A stretch of 64,000 nucleotides of DNA. It comes from JBFWIW01 sp050253535 (GTDB taxonomy: Bacteria > Bacillota > Clostridia > Oscillospirales > Oscillospiraceae). Each line of letters begins with the position of its first letter. Position 1 is the first letter of the stretch. The notes under the pieces were generated by a model. It did not search any database, was not told the origin of the DNA, and saw nothing but the letters and a program-made list of their open reading frames with translations. Shown in pieces: positions 25,531-34,717 of this stretch. The stretch spans positions 1 to 64,000 of the forward strand of contig JBFWIW010000007.1 in NCBI GenBank assembly GCA_050253535.1. Direction: 5' to 3'. The position numbers were made by a program, and so were the translations under genes.

Positions 25531-25925
25531 CGTCTAAGTCGGGGAGGCCGGACGGAGCCAAACGCAAAGAATCACTTGACCAAACTTTTTGCCAAGCGGC
25601 ATTAAGGGAAAAGGCAGCGGACAGCCGGGTCGAATGCCGGTTGGCAACTTTGTTGCCTTATTGATTGAGCATATGCTCTCATTTTATAAGTTTGTGACGG
25701 AAACCATGTGTCTGTGACACGGTACACTTGTAAATATCAATAAGAGTGGTAAAAGTAGTTCTTGCTATATAAGCTCTGAAAAGCATTATGAAATAAATAA
25801 AGCGAACGAAATTCGGTAATAAATAAAAACATAGTGAATGATATAAACTCAAGTGGAAGTATGTGTCTTTGGCATATATTATCTGCCTGGGCTTTTTTAT
25901 TTTGTTTTGAAGGGACGAAACCAAA
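25531..25925 (+). promoter_or_regulatory. Long structured leader of the polyamine operon (candidate cis-regulatory RNA)
   Basis: About 395 nt of untranslated leader without a gene. A 15-bp stem pairs 25589-25603 with 25633-25647 (one G-G mismatch) around a 29-nt loop. Its 3' arm overlaps a second hairpin GGCAAC/GTTGCC (25643-25657), so the two exclude each other. A palindrome GAGCATATGCTC (25667-25678) and a small hairpin GTGTC/GACAC near 25710 follow. A weak stem GGCA/TGCC (25871-25887) ahead of a T-rich tract at 25892-25905 might terminate. No match to a riboswitch class I know. Confidence 0.45.
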
Positions 25926-26708
25926 TTGGATGAAAAACTCAAGCTCTACGGGTTCAATAACCTGACCAAATCCCTAAGCTTTAATATTTACGATGTGTGC
26001 TATGCGAAAAGCGCGCGGGAGCAGCGGGACTATATAGCCTATATAGACGAGCAGTACAACTCCGAGAGGCTCACAAATATCCTGTATAATCTGACAAAAA
26101 TGATCGGGGCACAGGTGCTGAGCGTCTCTAAGCAGGATTACGATCCGCAGGGGGCGAGCGTCACCTTTCTGATCGCGGATGAAAAGATGATTCCGGCTGC
26201 GACCAGTGACACCGTTGTCGCACATCTGGATAAGAGCCACGTGACTGTCCACACCTTCCCGGAGTTCCACCCCGACACGGCTATCGCAACGTTCCGTGTC
26301 GATATTGACGTCGCGACCTGCGGCGAGATAACGCCCCTCAGCACGCTCGATTACCTTATCGGCAGCTTTGATTCGGACATCATAACCATGGATTACCGGG
26401 TCCGTGGATTTACAAGGGACATAAGCGGCAAAAAACTCTTTATTGACCACAACATAACATCCATACAGGACTATATCGATAACAAGACACTTCAGAAGTA
26501 CGACGCCATCGACTTAAACGTCTATCAGTTCAACCTCTTCCACACTAAAATGCTCATAAAGGACGTCGATCTTCAAAACTATCTGTTCAACGCGGACGTC
26601 TACGAGCTCCCGCCCAAGATGCGCCTGGAGATCACGAACAACCTCAGACGGGAGATGATAGAGATCTTCAGCGGAATGAGCATCTACCCCCAAAGACCGG
26701 AAGAATGA
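25926..26708 (+). CDS. speD: S-adenosylmethionine decarboxylase proenzyme (long bacterial form)
   Basis: Pyruvoyl enzyme of 260 residues, very like the Escherichia coli SpeD form ('KLKLYGFNNLTKSLSFNIYD'). It makes decarboxylated SAM, the aminopropyl donor for SpeE. The proenzyme cleaves itself before the Ser in 'HLDKSHVTVHTFPE', which is intact. The start is TTG 25926, supported by the E. coli-like N-terminus and AGGGA upstream; no ATG is available in frame. It overlaps the next gene by 4 nt. Confidence 0.94.
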   Translation: MDEKLKLYGFNNLTKSLSFNIYDVCYAKSAREQRDYIAYIDEQYNSERLTNILYNLTKMIGAQVLSVSKQDYDPQGASVTFLIADEKMIPAATSDTVVAHLDKSHVTVHTFPEFHPDTAIATFRVDIDVATCGEITPLSTLDYLIGSFDSDIITMDYRVRGFTRDISGKKLFIDHNITSIQDYIDNKTLQKYDAIDLNVYQFNLFHTKMLIKDVDLQNYLFNADVYELPPKMRLEITNNLRREMIEIFSGMSIYPQRPEE

Positions 26709-28153
26709 GAGGGAGCGGACAGGACAGGGCCCCCATTATGGAGGCCCTGCAGGCGTACAAAGAGGCGCGGGTGGTGCCGTTTGACGTTCCCGGCCACAAG
26801 CGCGGGAAGGGTAACCGTGAGCTCACGGAGTTTTTGGGCGGGAACTGCATGTCGGCGGACGTCAACTCGATGAAGCCGCTGGACAACCTGTGCCACCCCG
26901 TCTCGGTGATACTTCAGGCCGAGGAGCTTGCGGCTGGGGCGTTCGGCGCGTCGCACGCCTTTTTTATGGTAAACGGCACAACATCCGCCGTGCAGGCCAT
27001 GATAATGTCGGTCTGCCAGATGGGGGATAAGATTATCCTCCCGCGGAATGTGCACAGAAGTGTTATAAACGCGCTGATCCTATGCGGCGCGGTCCCCGTG
27101 TATGTTAACCCGCATACAGACGAACGACTCGGAATTGCTCTCGGCATGTCCCTTAGCGAGGTTGAGGCCGCCATACTGGAAAATCCGGACGCCAAAGCCG
27201 TTCTCGTAAATAACCCAACCTACTACGGGGTATGCTCGAACCTCAAAGCCATAACGGAATTTGCCCATGGGAAAGGCATGTCGGTGCTCGTTGACGAGGC
27301 GCACGGCACGCACTTCTATTTTGGAAAAGACATGCCTGTTTCGGCCATGGCGGCGGACGCCGATCTGGCCTCTGTCAGCATGCACAAGTCCGGCGGCTCC
27401 CTGACCCAAAGCTCGCTTCTCCTTGTAGGAAGAAGGATAAACCACAACCACGTCCGTCAGATAATAAATCTCACCCAGACCACAAGCGGATCTTATCTTC
27501 TGCTCTCAAGCCTCGACATTTCGAGAAAAAATCTGGCTCTGCAGGGAGATGAGATCTTCGCAAGAGTTACCGAGATGGCGGAGTACGCTCGCGGCGAAAT
27601 AAACCGCATAGGGGACTACTGCGCCTACTCGCGGGAGCTTATTAACGGGGACACGGTGTTTGACTTTGACCTGACGAAGCTCTCCGTAAACACGCTGGAG
27701 ACAGGGCTTGCCGGCATCGAAATATATGACATACTCCGCGATGAGTACGATATCCAGATAGAGTTCGGCGATATAGCCAACATACTCGCCTATCTCTCCG
27801 TGGGCGATCGACTGCGTGACCTGGAACGGCTCGTCGGAGCCCTGTCGGAGATACGCAGGCAGTATAAAAGGAGCAAATCGGGCATGCTCAGTCAGGAATA
27901 CATCTCCCCGCGCGTTGTAAAAGCCCCGCAAGCCGCCTTTTACGCCCCGAAAGATACGGTGCCGCTCTCCGCGAGCGTCGGACGGGTGTGCAGCGAATTT
28001 GTGACAAGCTATCCCCCCGGCATACCGATCCTCGCCCCCGGCGAGGAGATAACGTGGGAGATTGTCGAGCACGTCCAATACGCCAAAGAGCGCGGCTGTT
28101 TTCTCACGGGAACAGAAGACCCCTCGGCAGAAACAATAAATGTATTGAGGTGA
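26705..28153 (+). CDS. speA: Arginine decarboxylase (Orn/Lys/Arg decarboxylase, AAT fold)
   Basis: PLP-dependent decarboxylase of 482 residues, the short Bacillus-type enzyme without the N-terminal wing domain. The family start 'VPFDVPGHKRGKGN', 'DEAHGTHFYFG' and the PLP lysine in 'SMHKSGGSLTQSS' are present. Arginine rather than lysine or ornithine is inferred from the agmatinase gene in the same operon. ATG 26705 overlaps speD by 4 nt. It links the arginine operon product to agmatine. Confidence 0.88.
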   Translation: MRGSGQDRAPIMEALQAYKEARVVPFDVPGHKRGKGNRELTEFLGGNCMSADVNSMKPLDNLCHPVSVILQAEELAAGAFGASHAFFMVNGTTSAVQAMIMSVCQMGDKIILPRNVHRSVINALILCGAVPVYVNPHTDERLGIALGMSLSEVEAAILENPDAKAVLVNNPTYYGVCSNLKAITEFAHGKGMSVLVDEAHGTHFYFGKDMPVSAMAADADLASVSMHKSGGSLTQSSLLLVGRRINHNHVRQIINLTQTTSGSYLLLSSLDISRKNLALQGDEIFARVTEMAEYARGEINRIGDYCAYSRELINGDTVFDFDLTKLSVNTLETGLAGIEIYDILRDEYDIQIEFGDIANILAYLSVGDRLRDLERLVGALSEIRRQYKRSKSGMLSQEYISPRVVKAPQAAFYAPKDTVPLSASVGRVCSEFVTSYPPGIPILAPGEEITWEIVEHVQYAKERGCFLTGTEDPSAETINVLR

Positions 28154-28162
28154 GACCGGATC

Positions 28163-29023
28163 ATGGAATTTTGGTTTTCGGAAAAACACACGCCAGACGT
28201 CAGTCTCTCTATCCGGGTGGACAGGCAGCTTGTCAGTCTGCAAAGCGAATTTCAGCGGATCGACGTCTTTGAGTCCCCCGAGTTCGGCCGGTTTCTGACG
28301 CTGGACGGCTATATGATGCTCACGGAAAAGGACGAGTTCATCTATCATGAAATGATCGTCCATGTACCCATGGCCGTGCACCCCCACGCAAAAAACGTCC
28401 TGGTTATAGGCGGCGGTGACGGCGGAGCTGTCCGCGAACTCTGCCAATATGATAGTATCGAACACATAGACCTCGTCGAGATCGATGAGAAAGTGGTCGA
28501 AGTCTGCAGGGAGTATCTCCCCTTTACGGCCGATTCACTAAACGACAGCCGTGTGAATGTCTTTTATGAAGACGGGCTCAAATATATCAGGGACTGCAGC
28601 GATATGTACGACCTCATCATAGTGGACTCGACCGACCCCTTCGGCCCCGGCGAAGGGCTGTTCGCAAAGGAGTTTTACGGCGGCTGCTCCAAGGCACTCC
28701 ATGAAGACGGCATTATGGTAAATCAGCACGAGAGCCCGTTTTATAAAGACGATGCCGTCATGGTGCAGAGGGCTCACAAGCGAATTGTCCAGTCCTTCCC
28801 GATAAGCCGGCTATATCAGGCCCATATCCCCTCTTATCCATCCGGACACTGGCTGTTCGGGTTCGCCTCTAAGCGCTGCCACCCCATAAAGGATATGCAC
28901 GCAAGACAGTGGAAAGCGCTGGGTATTAAGACCCGTTATTATAACTCCCATCTCCACGCGGGCGCGTTTGCGCTGCCCAATTATGTAGAGGAGCTTCTTA
29001 AAAATGTTGAACCGGAATGTTGA
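28163..29023 (+). CDS. speE: Spermidine synthase
   Basis: Aminopropyltransferase of 286 residues with the SAM-type Rossmann core 'VLVIGGGDGGAVRELC', 'DLVEIDEKVVEVCREYLP' and the active-site loop 'VDSTDPFGPGEGLF'. It converts putrescine and decarboxylated SAM to spermidine. It lies 9 nt after the arginine decarboxylase gene and overlaps speB by 20 nt, so expression is coupled. Confidence 0.94.
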   Translation: MEFWFSEKHTPDVSLSIRVDRQLVSLQSEFQRIDVFESPEFGRFLTLDGYMMLTEKDEFIYHEMIVHVPMAVHPHAKNVLVIGGGDGGAVRELCQYDSIEHIDLVEIDEKVVEVCREYLPFTADSLNDSRVNVFYEDGLKYIRDCSDMYDLIIVDSTDPFGPGEGLFAKEFYGGCSKALHEDGIMVNQHESPFYKDDAVMVQRAHKRIVQSFPISRLYQAHIPSYPSGHWLFGFASKRCHPIKDMHARQWKALGIKTRYYNSHLHAGAFALPNYVEELLKNVEPEC

Positions 29024-29858
29024 AACCTTTATAGGCTGCGACGCCGAATACGATGAGGCCCGCTCGGTTCTGTTCGGCGCGCCCTTTGACTCGACCACCT
29101 CCTACCGGCCGGGAACGCGCTTTGCCAGCCGGACAATGCGGGCGGAGTCCTTCGGGCTCGAGACCTACAGCCCTTATCAGGACAAAGACCTCTGCGATAT
29201 CTGCGTATTTGACTCAGGCGACCTTGAACTCCCCTTTGGCTCTCCGGAAGCCGCACTCTCACAGATAGAAAATTTTGCGGCCGGCCTTCTTCAGGACGGC
29301 AAGCGCCCCGTGATGCTGGGAGGCGAACACCTGGTCACTTTGGGCGCAGTCCGAGCCGCCGCAAAAAAATATCCCGATCTGCAGATCCTGCATTTTGACG
29401 CGCATGCCGATCTTCGGGAAGACTATCTGGGACAATCCCTCTCCCACGCGTCGGTCATACGCCGGGTCTGGGATATTGTCGGCGACGGCAGGATATATCA
29501 GTTCGGCATCCGCTCCGGCGATAAAAGCGAATTTTACTGGGCGCCGGGACATGTATCGATGCACAGATTCGACCTGGATGGGCTGGGCGACTGCATTGAG
29601 GCGCTCCGCGGAAAGCCCGTCTATTTTACACTCGATCTGGACGTCCTGGACCCCTCGGTGTTCCCCGGGACGGGTACTCCCGAGGCCGGCGGCGTCTCCT
29701 TCGATGCCCTGCTCGGCGCCGTTTTACAAATCGGATGTCTTGACATCGTGGCCTGCGATATGACGGAGCTCTGTCCCGTGTACGACCAGAGCGGCGCGTC
29801 CACCGCAGTTGCCTGCAAAATACTTCGGGAGCTGCTGCTCTCAATTTCACAAAACTGA
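29004..29858 (+). CDS. speB: Agmatinase
   Basis: Ureohydrolase of 284 residues, close in layout to Bacillus subtilis SpeB. The binuclear Mn ligands are in 'GGEHLV', 'HFDAHADLR' and 'LDLDVLDPS'. It hydrolyses agmatine to putrescine and urea. It starts inside the speE end (20-nt overlap). Confidence 0.93.
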   Translation: MLNRNVETFIGCDAEYDEARSVLFGAPFDSTTSYRPGTRFASRTMRAESFGLETYSPYQDKDLCDICVFDSGDLELPFGSPEAALSQIENFAAGLLQDGKRPVMLGGEHLVTLGAVRAAAKKYPDLQILHFDAHADLREDYLGQSLSHASVIRRVWDIVGDGRIYQFGIRSGDKSEFYWAPGHVSMHRFDLDGLGDCIEALRGKPVYFTLDLDVLDPSVFPGTGTPEAGGVSFDALLGAVLQIGCLDIVACDMTELCPVYDQSGASTAVACKILRELLLSISQN

Positions 29859-29876
29859 TAAAAACGGAGGTATAAA

Positions 29877-31076
29877 ATGGGAAAAGCACTTATCATCGGC
29901 TGCGGCGGAGTGGCCGGCGTTGCCATCCACAAATGCTGCCAGAACAGCGAAGTCTTTGGGGAAATTGTTATCGCGAGCCGAACAAAGAGCAAATGCGATG
30001 CTCTGAAGGAAAAGCTTCAGGGCGGGAAAACGATAATCACCACCGAACAGGTGGATGCCGATAATGTGCCGGAGCTTATAGCGCTCATCGAAAAGCACCG
30101 CCCCGACGTCGTACTGAACCTCGCCCTCCCCTATCAGGACCTCACCATAATGGACGCCTGTCTCGCGACCAAGACCCACTATGTCGACACGGCAAATTAC
30201 GAGCCCCTCGACACGGCAAAGTTCGAATACAAGTGGCAGTGGGACTACCGCGAGAGATTTGAAAAAGCGGGCATTACGGCGCTTCTGGGGAGCGGCTTTG
30301 ATCCCGGCGTAACCGGCGTCTTCTCCGCCTACGCGTTAAAGCACCAGTTTGACGAAATAAACACTATCGACATTCTCGACGCTAATGCCGGAGACCACGG
30401 ATATCCGTTCGCCACAAACTTCAACCCTGAGATAAACATCCGCGAGGTCACGGCGAAGGGCAGCTACTGGGAGAACGGCCACTGGGTCGAGACCGAACCG
30501 ATGGAGATAAAGCGCGTCTACAACTTCCCACAGATCGGCGAAAAGGACATGTACCTTCTGCACCATGAGGAATTGGAGTCGCTCGCGCTCAACATAAAAG
30601 GCATAAAGCGCATCCGCTTTTTCATGACCTTCGGCCAGAGCTATCTCAACCACTTAAGATGCCTGCAGGACGTCGGTATGACCTCGATCGAACCCATCGA
30701 ATATGAGGGCAAAAAGATCGTCCCGCTCCAGTTTTTAAAGGCAGTCCTGCCCGATCCGGCCTCTCTCGGTCCGAGGACAAAGGGCAAAACCAACATCGGC
30801 TGCATTTTCCGCGGCAAAAAGGACGGCAGAGAAAAGCTTTACTATCTCTATAACGTCTGCGACCATCAGGCGTGCTACCGCGAGGTCGGCTCGCAGGCCA
30901 TATCCTACACGACAGGCGTGCCCGCCATGATCGGGGCCATGCTGGTAATGACCGGCGCCTGGCGGAGGCCGGGGGTTAACAATATTGAGGAGTTCGACCC
31001 CGACCCGTTTATGGACGCGCTTAACCGCTGGGGCCTCCCCTGGCAGGAGAGCTTCGATCCGGAGCTCGTGGACTGA
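29877..31076 (+). CDS. Carboxyspermidine (carboxynorspermidine) dehydrogenase, saccharopine-dehydrogenase fold
   Basis: NADPH-dependent enzyme of 399 residues that condenses aspartate semialdehyde with putrescine (or diaminopropane) and reduces the Schiff base. N-terminal Rossmann 'ALIIGCGGVAGVAIHKC' and the family segments 'GSGFDPGVTGVFSAYAL' and 'DANAGDHGYPFATNF' match carboxynorspermidine synthase. The next gene is the matching decarboxylase, which settles the assignment better than the fold alone. GGAGG precedes ATG 29877. Confidence 0.9.
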   Translation: MGKALIIGCGGVAGVAIHKCCQNSEVFGEIVIASRTKSKCDALKEKLQGGKTIITTEQVDADNVPELIALIEKHRPDVVLNLALPYQDLTIMDACLATKTHYVDTANYEPLDTAKFEYKWQWDYRERFEKAGITALLGSGFDPGVTGVFSAYALKHQFDEINTIDILDANAGDHGYPFATNFNPEINIREVTAKGSYWENGHWVETEPMEIKRVYNFPQIGEKDMYLLHHEELESLALNIKGIKRIRFFMTFGQSYLNHLRCLQDVGMTSIEPIEYEGKKIVPLQFLKAVLPDPASLGPRTKGKTNIGCIFRGKKDGREKLYYLYNVCDHQACYREVGSQAISYTTGVPAMIGAMLVMTGAWRRPGVNNIEEFDPDPFMDALNRWGLPWQESFDPELVD

Positions 31077-31079
31077 GAA

Positions 31080-32216
31080 ATGGATCTGGATTTTGATTTA
31101 AACGCGCTGCCGACGCCCTATTACACCGTGGATGAGGCCCTCCTTGTCAGAAATCTCGAAATTCTGAAAGCGGTCTCGGACAAAACCGGCTGCCGGATAC
31201 TCCTCGCACAGAAGGCCTTTTCCATGTTTTATTTTTATCCGCTCATCGGAAGGTATCTTTGCGGTACTGCCGCTAGCGGCCTTTTCGAGGCGAAGCTCGG
31301 ACATGAGGCTTTGGGCGGTGAGACGCATATTTTCTCCCCCGCCTATCGGGATTCGGAATTCGGCGAGATTACGGATATCTGTGACCACATCGTGTTCAAC
31401 TCCTTTTCGCAGTTGGATAAGTTCCGGGGGCGGGCGCTCGGTTCCGGCAGGAGCATCGGCCTTCGCATAAACCCGGAGTGTTCCACGCAGGAGCACGGGA
31501 TATACGACCCCTGTTCCCCCGGCTCACGGCTGGGCGTCACCCTGAAAAACCTTCAGGGAAAAGACCTCTCCGGTATTGACGGGCTGCATTTTCACACCCT
31601 CTGCGAACAGAACGCGGACGCCCTCGCCGAAACGCTCTCCGCCGTCGAGGAAAACTTCGGCCAGTATTTAAAGCAGATGAAATGGGTGAATTTCGGCGGC
31701 GGACACCACATCACCCGCGCGGATTATGACATCCCCCTGCTCATAGACTGTATTGACCGTGTTCAGAACAAATACGATGTTCAGGTCTACCTCGAACCCG
31801 GTGAGGCCGTGGCGCTCAATACCGGCTATCTGGTCACCTGCGTCATTGACATCGTGGAGAACGGGTTGGAGATCGCCGTGCTGGACGCCTCCGCCGCCTG
31901 CCATATGCCGGACGTGCTCGAGATGCCTTACAGACCGAATATCGCCGGGGCCGGAATACCCGGAGAAAAAAAATACACCTATCGTCTCGGCGGCCCGACC
32001 TGTCTCGCGGGGGACATCATCGGGGACTACTCATTCGATAAGCCGCTCTGTCCCGGCGACAGGCTCGTCTTCTGCGATATGGCGCACTACACCATGGTGA
32101 AAAACAACACGTTCAACGGAATCTGTCTTCCGGCAATCGCCGCCGTGAACAAAGACCGGCAGTTCACGGAGGTCCAACGCTTCGGCTATGAGGATTTTAA
32201 ACACAGGCTGTCCTGA
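31080..32216 (+). CDS. nspC: Carboxynorspermidine/carboxyspermidine decarboxylase
   Basis: PLP enzyme of the alanine-racemase-fold decarboxylases (378 residues). The PLP lysine is in 'RILLAQKAFSMF', with 'GLHFHTLCEQ', 'NFGGGHHIT', 'YLEPGEAV' and the C-terminal catalytic 'GGPTCLAGD'. It removes the carboxylate from carboxyspermidine to give spermidine. It begins 3 nt after the dehydrogenase stop. Together with speD/speE it gives this operon two independent routes from putrescine to spermidine. Confidence 0.92.
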   Translation: MDLDFDLNALPTPYYTVDEALLVRNLEILKAVSDKTGCRILLAQKAFSMFYFYPLIGRYLCGTAASGLFEAKLGHEALGGETHIFSPAYRDSEFGEITDICDHIVFNSFSQLDKFRGRALGSGRSIGLRINPECSTQEHGIYDPCSPGSRLGVTLKNLQGKDLSGIDGLHFHTLCEQNADALAETLSAVEENFGQYLKQMKWVNFGGGHHITRADYDIPLLIDCIDRVQNKYDVQVYLEPGEAVALNTGYLVTCVIDIVENGLEIAVLDASAACHMPDVLEMPYRPNIAGAGIPGEKKYTYRLGGPTCLAGDIIGDYSFDKPLCPGDRLVFCDMAHYTMVKNNTFNGICLPAIAAVNKDRQFTEVQRFGYEDFKHRLS

Positions 32217-32274
32217 AGCATTATACAAGTTGCTGTATTCCGGAAAGTTTTTTTGTTAATTTCCCCGAAGTCTA

Positions 32275-32303
32275 TTGACAGGCACAAAAAAGTGTGTTAG
32301 CAT
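32275..32303 (+). promoter_or_regulatory. Promoter of trpEGDCF-aroF
   Basis: TTGACA (32275-32280), 17-bp spacer and TAGCAT (32298-32303), directly upstream of the second T-box. Confidence 0.75.
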
Positions 32304-32309
32304 TACGAA

Positions 32310-32595
32310 AATTGAACAGCAACCTAAACCGTTGAAGCGGAGATAACGGTGACAATGCTCTTACAGAGAACCCGCGGTGCTGAGAGTCGGGCAGAAAACA
32401 AGTCATCAAATGGACCGCCGAGGGCGCAGTGAAAGGGAGCTTAAAGCTTCTAAGTATTCTGCGACGTGTGGGCATACGTCAGTTGCCGGGGATATGTCTG
32501 TATCCCGGAAAGCGCACGGTTATACCGTGAATCAAGGTGGCACCGCGAGTCTATAGGCTCGTCCTTGACAGTTATGTCAGGGACGGGCTTTTTTG
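32310..32595 (+). promoter_or_regulatory. Tryptophan T-box leader of trpEGDCF-aroF
   Basis: Leader with an ACAGAGAACC (AG-bulge) segment, a specifier region CAAATGGACC (TGG = 32411-32413, Trp), the T-box AAGGTGGCACCGCG (32534-32547) and a 14-bp terminator stem (32557-32570 with 32575-32588) followed by six T. Same control logic as the leader at 25066-25345 but little sequence identity to it. Confidence 0.95.
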
Positions 32596-32651
32596 TCGTC
32601 TCCTGGCGGATACCGGTATCAGAAAATCTTTATTGAAAGGCGAAATTCACT

Positions 32652-34124
32652 ATGCTGAAACCAAATCTCGAAGAGGCGACAAGGCTTGCCGAAACGGGCG
32701 CCTACAAGGTGATACCCGTGATGCGCGAGCTCTGCTCCGACATGTGCACCCCCATTGAAGCGCTGCGGAAGCTCAAAAACGTGAGCCGCCACTGCTATAT
32801 GCTCGAATCCGCAGAGGACAGCCAAAAATGGGGGCGTTATACCTTTCTCGGCTTTGACCCGAAACTGGAGCTGACCTGCACGAACGGCGCCCTAACCATC
32901 AGAAACGGTTTTTCGCTAAACGCTGAGACGAAGCACCCCGGCGACTATATACGGCAGGTTATAGCCGACAACAAAAGCCCGCGGCTTGATTATCTTCCCC
33001 CGTTCACCGGCGGGCTCGTCGGATACTTTTCCTATGATTACATCAAGTACGCAGAGCCGTCTTTAAGCCTTGACGCCGCAGATGAAGAGGGGTTCAAGGA
33101 CGTGGACCTCATGCTGTTCGACAAGGTCATCGCCTTTGACAATTTCCGCCAGAAGATCATCCTCATCATAAACGCCCGGTGCGACGACATGCAGACCGAG
33201 TACAGACGTGCGGAGATGGAGATGGACAGCCTTGTGAATCTCATTAAAAACGGCGAGAAGCAAAAGCCCGCCCCCGGCCACCTTACGTCCGGCTTCCGCG
33301 AGCTCTTCAGCGAAGAGGCGTACTGCGATATGGTGAGCCGCGGAAAAAACCACATAAGAGAGGGCGATATCTTTCAGGTGGTGCTCTCAAACCGCCTTGA
33401 CGCGGATTTTGAGGGAAGCCTTCTCGACACCTACCGCGTCCTCCGGACCACGAACCCCTCCCCATACATGTTCTACTTCTCCAGCGACGATATTGAGATC
33501 GCCGGGGCGTCCCCCGAAACGCTGGTGAAACTGGAAAACGGCGTTCTGCACACCTTCCCTCTCGCCGGAACAAGGCCGCGCGGGAACACCGAGGATGAGG
33601 ATAGGGCGCTGGAGGCTGAGCTTCTCGCCGACGAAAAGGAGCTGGCCGAGCACAACATGCTTGTGGATTTAGGGCGCAACGACATTGGAAAGATAAGCAA
33701 ATTCGGCAGCGTCAAGGTGGAAAAATACATGTCCGTCGAGCGGTTCTCCCACGTGATGCACATAGGCTCCACAGTTTCCAGCGATATCCGTGAGAACTGC
33801 GACGCGCTCTCCGCCGTGGACGCGATACTCCCAGCGGGAACGCTATCCGGCGCGCCCAAGATTCGCGCCTGCGAGATCATTAACAAGCTTGAGAACTGCA
33901 AGCGCGGAATCTACGGCGGGGCGATCGGCTATATCGATTTCACGGGAAATCTGGACACCTGCATCGCCATACGCATCGCCTATAAGAAGAACGGCAAGGT
34001 CTTCGTCCGCAGCGGCGCCGGGATAGTAGCGGACAGCGTGCCGGAAAACGAATATCAGGAGTGCATCAACAAGGCAAAAGCCGTCATTAATGCCATCCTG
34101 ACAGCGCAGGAGGGAATCGACTGA
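32652..34124 (+). CDS. trpE: Anthranilate synthase component I
   Basis: Chorismate-using subunit of 490 residues. The C-terminal catalytic core shows 'FPLAGTRPRGNTEDED', 'ELAEHNMLVDLGRNDIGK' and 'LPAGTLSGAPKIRA', all typical of TrpE. The N-terminal domain contains the feedback-type segment 'CYMLESAEDSQKWGRYTF' (LLES-type Trp site), so end-product inhibition is likely. First gene behind the second T-box; its stop overlaps the trpG start by one base (TGATG). Only trpE in the window. Confidence 0.96.
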   Translation: MLKPNLEEATRLAETGAYKVIPVMRELCSDMCTPIEALRKLKNVSRHCYMLESAEDSQKWGRYTFLGFDPKLELTCTNGALTIRNGFSLNAETKHPGDYIRQVIADNKSPRLDYLPPFTGGLVGYFSYDYIKYAEPSLSLDAADEEGFKDVDLMLFDKVIAFDNFRQKIILIINARCDDMQTEYRRAEMEMDSLVNLIKNGEKQKPAPGHLTSGFRELFSEEAYCDMVSRGKNHIREGDIFQVVLSNRLDADFEGSLLDTYRVLRTTNPSPYMFYFSSDDIEIAGASPETLVKLENGVLHTFPLAGTRPRGNTEDEDRALEAELLADEKELAEHNMLVDLGRNDIGKISKFGSVKVEKYMSVERFSHVMHIGSTVSSDIRENCDALSAVDAILPAGTLSGAPKIRACEIINKLENCKRGIYGGAIGYIDFTGNLDTCIAIRIAYKKNGKVFVRSGAGIVADSVPENEYQECINKAKAVINAILTAQEGID

Positions 34125-34717
34125 TGGTCCTGTTAATTGACAACTACGACAGCTTTTCCTACAACCTGTATCAGTTTGTGGGAACAATAAGTCCAGATAT
34201 TACAGTAATACGGAATGACGCTATGGCAGCTGAGGAAATCCGCCGCCTCGCCCCCAGCCACATCATTCTGTCCCCCGGCCCCGGCTATCCCAAGGACGCC
34301 GGCGTCTGCGCAGAGGCGGCAAGGGAACTCGGAAAAGCCATCCCGACGCTCGGCGTGTGCCTCGGCCACCAGGCCATCTGCGAAGCTTTCGGCGCAACAA
34401 TTTCCCACGCCTCGAAGCTTATGCACGGCAAACAGTCGGACATAAAACTTGACACGGACTGTCCCCTGTTTTCCGGAATGCCGCCCGTCATAAAGGGCGC
34501 GCGTTATCACTCTCTCGCGGCGGTGAAAGAGACCCTGCCGGACTGCCTCAAAATTACGGCCGAGACGGCGGACAGCGAAATAATGGCCGTTATGCACAAA
34601 AAATACCCCATCTTCGGCGTACAGTTTCACCCGGAATCCATCCTGACGCCGGACGGAATGAAAATAATTAAGAATTTTTTGAGCCTTAAACCTGAAAGGA
34701 GCGCTGAAAATGATTAG
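34124..34717 (+). CDS. trpG: Anthranilate synthase component II (glutamine amidotransferase)
   Basis: Class I amidotransferase of 197 residues. Catalytic Cys in 'LGVCLGHQAICEAFG' and His-Glu in 'GVQFHPESILT'. N-terminus 'VLLIDNYDSFSYNL' is the standard family start. It could also serve p-aminobenzoate synthesis, but its place between trpE and trpD supports tryptophan. Confidence 0.95.
   Translation: MVLLIDNYDSFSYNLYQFVGTISPDITVIRNDAMAAEEIRRLAPSHIILSPGPGYPKDAGVCAEAARELGKAIPTLGVCLGHQAICEAFGATISHASKLMHGKQSDIKLDTDCPLFSGMPPVIKGARYHSLAAVKETLPDCLKITAETADSEIMAVMHKKYPIFGVQFHPESILTPDGMKIIKNFLSLKPERSAEND

Noticed and set aside
25615..25645. tRNA T-arm-like sequence (CCGG-GTCGAAT-GCCGG)
   Set aside because: No acceptor, D or anticodon arms can be drawn around it and the GTTCRA core is not exact; it is part of the polyamine leader fold.
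27506..28465. A 319-codon open frame on the minus strand opposite arginine decarboxylase and speE
   Set aside because: It is antisense to two well-supported genes, has no family motifs and its codon pattern is the mirror of the plus-strand genes.
34124..34717. TrpG as p-aminobenzoate synthase amidotransferase
   Set aside because: Possible as a shared subunit, but the gene lies between trpE and trpD with overlaps and no pabB or pabC is seen.
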